DNA from: Pachysolen tannophilus NRRL Y-2460
Lineage: Eukaryota > Ascomycota > Pichiomycetes > Alaninales > Pachysolenaceae
Assembly: GCA_001661245.1 (NCBI GenBank)
Contig: KV454016.1
Coordinates: forward strand, 1-64,000
DNA: 64,000 nt
Direction: 5' to 3'
Part shown: positions 59,045-64,000 of the stretch, one piece after another
How the letters are laid out: each line of letters starts with the position of its first letter
Numbering within the stretch: the first letter of the stretch is position 1
The notes under the pieces: model-generated
Seen by the model: the letters and a program-made list of their open reading frames with translations, nothing else
Told to the model about the DNA's origin: nothing
The model's database searches: none
Made by a program: the position numbers and the translations under genes

Positions 59045-61488
59045 ATGATAAATCATTATCAGATATTGGGTGTTTCATCTAATTCTTCAGATTTGGAGAT
59101 TAAGAAAAGTTATAGGAAATTGGCTTTGAAATATCATCCAGATAAGAATCGTGAGCCAGGGGCAGAGGATAAATTTAAAGAAATTTCCAAAAGTTATGAT
59201 ATCTTGAGTAATCCTTTGGAGAAACTGAAGTATGATAAGGAATTCAAAGTAATGAATCGTGGAAGTAGTGGCGGCAGTAATAATAATAATAATGTCAATG
59301 TGAAAGTTAATGTCAATGTCAATAAAAGTCGTACCGGTGCTTCTACTACGTTTTCCTCTACTTTTGCTTCCAATTATTCCTCTGCTCGTGATTCTCCCAA
59401 TACTTCACCTCGAGATTTTGGTGGTACTTCTTCTCATCGTTCAACATATACTTCTACTGGTGTTTTCACTGATTCTTCTACTCCTATTTATCATAGGAGA
59501 ACCGATTTTAATCCTAAAAGAAATAATCACTCTTCAAAAGAGTCTGGCTCAGACAAGAATGAGTCAACTGAAAATTTTTTTGAGTCTACAGGTTCAGATT
59601 ATTTTGATACATTACGTCTGTTTGAAAATCAAAAGATGAAAAATTTCATGTCATACCCTTTCAGAAGTCATTATACAAATTATAATAATCATCCTGGTTT
59701 AAATTCTGAAAATAAATACCATTACTCAAAGTATACGGAAAATACCTATTATCCTAATGTTTTTAAGAAAAATACAGATAAATATCAAAAATCAAAAGAA
59801 AGTCCAATTGAAAAAGAAGCTCGTAGAAGAGAAGAAATTTTAAGAAAATTTAAAAACAGGAAATCAGGTGTATATACTTTTGATGTTCATGATTCAGATG
59901 AAGCAAATCGAGAATTTTGTGAGGATTCATCATCGGAAAAATATAATGATTTTCAAGGTAAAGGTAAACTGGAAGATCCAATCGTTTTAGATGACGATGA
60001 TGAAACTTCAAAAAATGAAGAGGATTTTTTTAAAAATGAAAATAAAAATAAAAATACTCGCAAAAAAAAAATACCGATAATATTATTTTAGATGAAGATC
60101 TTTGTTGTGGTCCTGAAATTAATTTTGATACAACAAATAGTTCATCTAAAGGAAAAACAAATGATTTTTCGAAAGTAGATTCAAACAATGGAAAACACCA
60201 AACAAAGGATAATGAATTTAACCCATCCACTAATAATCCCGAAACCCCTTTAGGAAATGAATCTATACGACATCCTCATTTGAACCCAGAAACATCTTCA
60301 CCATCAGCCAAATTGCTTGAGAAACTTAACGAACAAATGTTTAAAAATGCACGAACATCTTCCAATAACAATTCAAGACTGAGAAATGGATTCAAAAATC
60401 TTTCAAAATCTCCACATGATAGAACTACTAATTATATAAAGAATAAGAAATTCAATTCTAACAATGGCGAATTGAAAAGCAAAAGTGGGAGACCTTTTAG
60501 AACTGAAGCAGAAGATTCTCAAACTGTTTCTTCTGAAAATGATGATGACATTGAAGTTCTCAGTAGCAATAATGCTAAAGAAAAGCCAAAAAAAACTGAT
60601 AACGATGAGTCAACCAATGATTATCCAGATAAGAAAAAGCCATGTACTAAATCAAAACCATATGATTCATTTTTCCAAAATAAACTGAGTGCTGAACTGA
60701 CACCTTCATTAAAAGATTTTGAAAATGTGTCTCCATTTAGGCAAACTTTTGGAAACTTTAATTTGTCTAGTCTATTCAGTGGTTTATTTCCTGAAAGTAG
60801 TAATACAAACCAACAAGGTCAACAGCAGAAAGAGCAACAGCAGAAAGAGCAGCAAGAACAGCAAAAAAAGACTGGATCTTATTCATTCAAGTACTTTTCA
60901 AATGCAAACCCTGCTTCATCTCAGAAAACACCTGGATTAACTGAAAATGCCAAATTACCTCATCAACCAGTTAATTCTATTCCATCAAATCAACAACGAA
61001 ATAATACAATCAATTACGATTTCAGCAAGGAACCGCCATTTAAATTAACTAAAGATTTTTTAAGTCCCGATACTTCGGCTATTACTTTAACTCTGCCTGT
61101 TCCTCCTGAGATACCTCAAATACGTCAAGGTATGTTGTATGAACATGAATTCAGGAAATATTGTGAAGATTTTAGGAAATACGAAAAAGAATTCATCATC
61201 TATGACAGTAAAATAACAAAGTACCATATGGTAAGAGCAGATGCAACTTTTAAACATTTGGATTCTTTATTTGGGCTTGATCCACAAGAAGCAAGAAGTT
61301 TAGGTTTAACAATTCCTTTAGAGAAATTAACAGATTTACAAAATGTTGAATTATATATCCAGCTGCTTAAAGATGATTCGGATATAAAATTAAAATGGAA
61401 AACTGATGTTGAGCATCATGTATTAGTCGTTAAACAATTTTACGAAATATATCTCGAATTCTATAGTGGACATTCACGTTTAATGTAA
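59045..61488 (+). CDS. J-domain protein with long disordered middle, one frame break in an A-run
   Basis: An N-terminal J-domain occupies residues 1-65 ([20 protein letters not shown], then the HPD triad in KYHPDKN). It is followed by a Ser/Asn-rich linker, acidic segments ([13 protein letters not shown]) and a Gln-rich stretch. The folded-looking C-terminus starts near [16 protein letters not shown] and contains [20 protein letters not shown]. The frame is broken once in a 10-A run (60062-60071): the first part ends at 60091, and the continuation [16 protein letters not shown] is in the next frame. In all about 814 residues. The clean homology-like continuity on both sides suggests a homopolymer miscount. 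Family beyond the J-domain is not recognised; it may recruit Hsp70 to a specific client. Confidence 0.78.
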
Positions 61489-61778
61489 TTACATTTCGGA
61501 ATGGGTTTTTTTTTTTTTNTTTTTTTATTTTTTCTTTCCTTTCATGACAAAAGTATTTATTTTATTTATACCTGATGATAATTTTTAATAATTGTGATTA
61601 TAGATATGAAATTATTACGTTTATGAACACCTAATAATAATTCTTTTAAAAACAGGAAATTAAACAATTAATAATTAAACTAAATATAACAAAACTATTT
61701 AAAAATTAAAACAACAATAGTAATATAAAAAAAAAAAAAAAAAAAAAAATAGTACAAAGAATAATAACTAAAACAACT
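61489..61778. other. Convergent spacer with homopolymers and one ambiguous base
   Basis: A T tract with an N at 61519 (61506-61527) and an A tract (61728-61749). No gene is seen. Confidence 0.5.
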
Positions 61779-62651
61779 TTAATCTAATTCTTCAGTAAAT
61801 TGTTTACTTAATAAGAAAGCAGCATATTCACTTAATTGGAATTCTTTATTTGAATTATCAAAATCGAACCTTTGTTCTTTTAAAGATTGTTTTGATTTTC
61901 CTCCATATTCTTTTGGAATTTGATCACCTAAATATTTAGCTACATCAGTTCCATTTCCCAAGACTTTGAATTTTTTTCTTGTTTCTTCACTTACAAATCT
62001 TGAAACAAATAAATAAACCCAAGACAAAATTGTTGGAATATTAACGAAAAATTTTTCACTTAAAAGTTCTGGATAATAATCTTGGAAAATTGTAATTGTT
62101 GCTTTAGAACCATTTTTAACATCAGGATCCATTTTTAAAAATGAAAGTTTTTTATAATCATGTAATTGAACCATACTAGAATTATCAGGATCTTTAAAAT
62201 TTAAAATTTGAATTGATTTTTCCATTATACCTATTCTCCATCTAAGAAATTTATCCAAATCTCCAAAAATATCTTTAGGATTAGTAACATTTCCATAAAC
62301 ATTAAAAGTAACAACTTTTTCATTACTTGAATTTTTTTCATACCAAGTTATATAACTAATAATATCAAATTTTTCATCATGATCTTCGGAAAACCCAGCA
62401 CTCAATGGATTAAATTCTTTCCTCCATTTTAAAGTCTTCGAAAGCTGAGTCTTTGCCAATTCCAAATCAAACTTATTAGCTCTTAAAAATTTAATAACAA
62501 GTGTCTTAGTAACTTCTTCATCATAAAAATCACCTTTTGGGTCAAGTTGATAACCATATAATTCATCATATTTCGCCTCTTCAACAAGCTCAGGTAATTT
62601 CTCAATAAGACCATCAACCTGCAATTGCTCCTCTTTCGTAATCAAAGACAT
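61779..62651 (-). CDS. SFH5: Phosphatidylinositol transfer protein Sfh5 (Sec14-like)
   Basis: A 290-residue CRAL-TRIO/Sec14-domain protein. It has the N-terminal YDELYGYQLDP block, the CRAL_TRIO_N helix with LAKTQLSKTLKWRKEFNPLSAG, and the lipid-binding domain with VHDY-like QLHDYKKLSFLKMD, FQDYYPELLSEKFFVNIPTIL and YGGKSK. These match S. cerevisiae Sfh5 (294 residues), which exchanges phosphatidylinositol, and in some species binds haem. Confidence 0.92.
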   Translation of the reverse strand: MSLITKEEQLQVDGLIEKLPELVEEAKYDELYGYQLDPKGDFYDEEVTKTLVIKFLRANKFDLELAKTQLSKTLKWRKEFNPLSAGFSEDHDEKFDIISYITWYEKNSSNEKVVTFNVYGNVTNPKDIFGDLDKFLRWRIGIMEKSIQILNFKDPDNSSMVQLHDYKKLSFLKMDPDVKNGSKATITIFQDYYPELLSEKFFVNIPTILSWVYLFVSRFVSEETRKKFKVLGNGTDVAKYLGDQIPKEYGGKSKQSLKEQRFDFDNSNKEFQLSEYAAFLLSKQFTEELD

Positions 62652-62864
62652 CTCTTCAATCTCTATCTTTATATATATTACCTCTAAATATTCTAAATAA
62701 TCAATTAAAAAAAAGGAAAAGAAAAGAAAAGAAAAGAAAGAACAAATCTATTGAACACTATTTACGTTTTATCGTTTACGTTTTTTTTATCTTTTCCATC
62801 AAAAATTTAATATGAAAAAAAAACAGTAACAAAAACTTGTTTTCTTCTCGCACGACCAGTTTTT
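62652..62864 (-). promoter_or_regulatory. SFH5 upstream region
   Basis: Holds an AAAAG microsatellite (62708-62740), TTTACG repeats (62761-62782), CAAAAATTTAATATGAAA (62800-62817) and GCACGACCAGT (62850-62860). The last two match elements upstream of NPL6. Confidence 0.4.
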
Positions 62865-63680
62865 TCAATCAGTTTTCAACTTTCCAGTTGTCTTGAAACC
62901 GTACCTGATCATCTGTAATGCAAGGAGTAGGTTCAAGGAGCCTCCTATAAGGTATCCTGCTAGGATCAATTGGTCACTGGCGTTGTTTACCAATGTGGTG
63001 AATATTCTGGAGAGCGATCCGATGTTATAGTTCAAGACACTGAAACCACTTAATTGACCTGTAGATTTCGATTTATAATTGCTGATAAGTTGAGGGATCT
63101 TGCTCAATATTGAAAGTGGGATTGTCAGGGTTAGTAAGTAGCTGAGTAGTTCGTTATTGACAACACCGCTCATTGTTGGTGGGCCAAATAATGTATATAA
63201 GATGAGTGCAGTAAAAGAAAATAATAATCCATAATAGTGTTTACCACCTCTTGTAAATGCCAATATCAAAATGATTATGAAAAAATTTTGAATTGAAAGA
63301 AATGCTGATTCTCCAAAAGTAGAAAAGGGATTTCCTTTTCTAAAATTATAAGAACATGTAACTAAATAGCTTAAAGTTTCCAAGATATAACTTAATAAAG
63401 ATAAACCATTAACATTTTTAGTTTTAGATATTTTCAAAATTTGAGGTAATTTCACAATTGAAGATGCAGATATAATAGCCACCCCTAATAATCTCGATAT
63501 AGCAATCTTAATCAATTCAGGAGATTCATTATCGAAAAAATCTAAATCCATAACTAATTTTTGAAAAGGTAATGGACCAATAATCTCTGAACCTAATCTA
63601 ACCACATTTGGAGGCAAATGATGAGTATACGGCCTCAAAAATAAAAGCAAAGGCTCTATATTTTGCTGAAAATTCTCCAT
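62865..63680 (-). CDS. PQ-loop membrane protein, MPDU1 (Lec35) family
   Basis: A 271-residue protein with about seven membrane segments and two PQ-loop repeats: SIVKLPQILKISKTKNVNGLSLLSYILE (about 75-102; longest quoted part KLPQILKISKTK) and LSKIPQLISNYKSKSTGQLSG (about 190-210). These identify the mannose-P-dolichol utilisation defect 1 family, which supports use of dolichol-linked sugars in the ER. S. cerevisiae has no obvious MPDU1, so its presence again separates this yeast from that species. Other PQ-loop carriers are the alternative. Confidence 0.85.
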   Translation of the reverse strand: MENFQQNIEPLLLFLRPYTHHLPPNVVRLGSEIIGPLPFQKLVMDLDFFDNESPELIKIAISRLLGVAIISASSIVKLPQILKISKTKNVNGLSLLSYILETLSYLVTCSYNFRKGNPFSTFGESAFLSIQNFFIIILILAFTRGGKHYYGLLFSFTALILYTLFGPPTMSGVVNNELLSYLLTLTIPLSILSKIPQLISNYKSKSTGQLSGFSVLNYNIGSLSRIFTTLVNNASDQLILAGYLIGGSLNLLLALQMIRYGFKTTGKLKTD

Positions 63681-63867
63681 CTTCCCTTAACGTTTACTTT
63701 TTTCTTTTCAAAATCTTTATTATTATTATTATTTATTAATATAATTAGAAAAATAATGCTATATACCTTCTTATAAACCTAGAATTATTGAACACCTCAG
63801 CTGAAAAATTATGGGAATATAAATAAATAACAGTAGTGCAAACGGAAATTAGAAAAAACTTGACCTC
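63681..63867 (-). promoter_or_regulatory. Proximal upstream region of the MPDU1-family gene
   Basis: AT-rich with an ATT repeat (63719-63735). No distinct motif is seen. Confidence 0.25.
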
Positions 63868-63982
63868 TTACACCACCAACATCGCATCTTACACCACACA
63901 CCACACCAGATCCTACACCACATATTACACCAGATCCTACACCAGACCCTGCACCAAGTCCTACACCAGACCCTGCACTCAC
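63868..63982. repeat. Telomere-like ACACC-rich block with TCCTACACC words
   Basis: A C/A-rich block with repeated ACACCAGATCCT- and ACACCAGACCCTGC-like units. TCCTACACC occurs at 63911-63919, 63935-63943 and 63959-63967. It shares this word with the block at 33997-34056. It lies 190-300 bp upstream of the MPDU1-family gene and may serve an unseen gene to the right as well. Confidence 0.55.
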
Positions 63983-64000
63983 CATTATTTATGAAAAGTT

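Noticed and set aside
1-64000. Transposons, LTR elements or viral relics
   Set aside because: No transposase, reverse transcriptase, integrase or capsid-like protein, and no long terminal or inverted repeats, were seen.

Overview
This is a subtelomeric end plus adjoining chromosome arm of a budding yeast (Saccharomycotina). The evidence is AT-rich intergenes, short introns with GTATGT/GTAAGT donors and TACTAAC-type branch points, compact single-copy housekeeping genes (KRE9, SAC1, DOA1, RPA34, NPL6/RSC7, BET2, SFH5, uL14m, IMG2), and a terminal array of a perfect 9-bp repeat, CACACCACT, oriented as a left telomere. A few conserved positions (in eIF3l and PAD1) read CTG as a hydrophobic residue, so CTG is probably Leu and the CUG-Ser clades are less likely. 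eIF3l, absent from Saccharomyces cerevisiae, is present. I cannot name the species.

Positions 1-300 hold the telomere and a second short 9-bp repeat. Positions 929-25,000 form a catabolic gene cluster, read from the telomere inward: cytochrome P450, 2-oxoglutarate/Fe(II) dioxygenase, NCS1 nucleobase/vitamin permease, SMP-30-type lactonase, short-chain dehydrogenase, salicylate/4-hydroxybenzoate-type FAD monooxygenase, phenol-2-monooxygenase-type hydroxylase, a SnoaL-fold protein resembling yeast gallate decarboxylase, FDC1 (UbiD decarboxylase) divergent from PAD1 (its prenyl-FMN synthase), an MFS exporter, an old yellow enzyme and an HpPgdA/cyclic-imide-hydrolase-like amidohydrolase. The set suggests import, decarboxylation, hydroxylation and reduction of plant phenolics, plus a possible side branch for cyclic imides or nucleobases. 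No ring-cleaving dioxygenase is in view.

At 25,952-28,725 lies a two-finger C2H2 regulator whose DNA-contact residues match those of Adr1. The recognition code predicts GNGGGG or TTGGRG, and GTGGGG recurs in many cluster promoters and 78 bp before the regulator's own start. A companion word, GTGGAC, recurs in others. This is the most interesting regulatory hypothesis in the window. A TENA/THI-4 protein, a second old yellow enzyme and an LrgB-family membrane protein follow.

From about 34 kb onward the content is ordinary housekeeping. The notable features there are an 18-bp in-frame tandem repeat before KRE9, clusters of telomere-like TCCTACACC words, palindromic CCG/CGG words between BET2 and a J-protein gene, a DnaJ gene whose first exon lies inverted on the opposite strand, and three genes (PKA catalytic subunit and two J-proteins) each broken once inside an A-homopolymer. 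The last pattern points to homopolymer sequence errors rather than real pseudogenes. A 206-base N gap (52,246-52,451) and one stray N (61,519) also mark limits of the assembly. I saw no tRNA, rRNA, CRISPR array or transposon.
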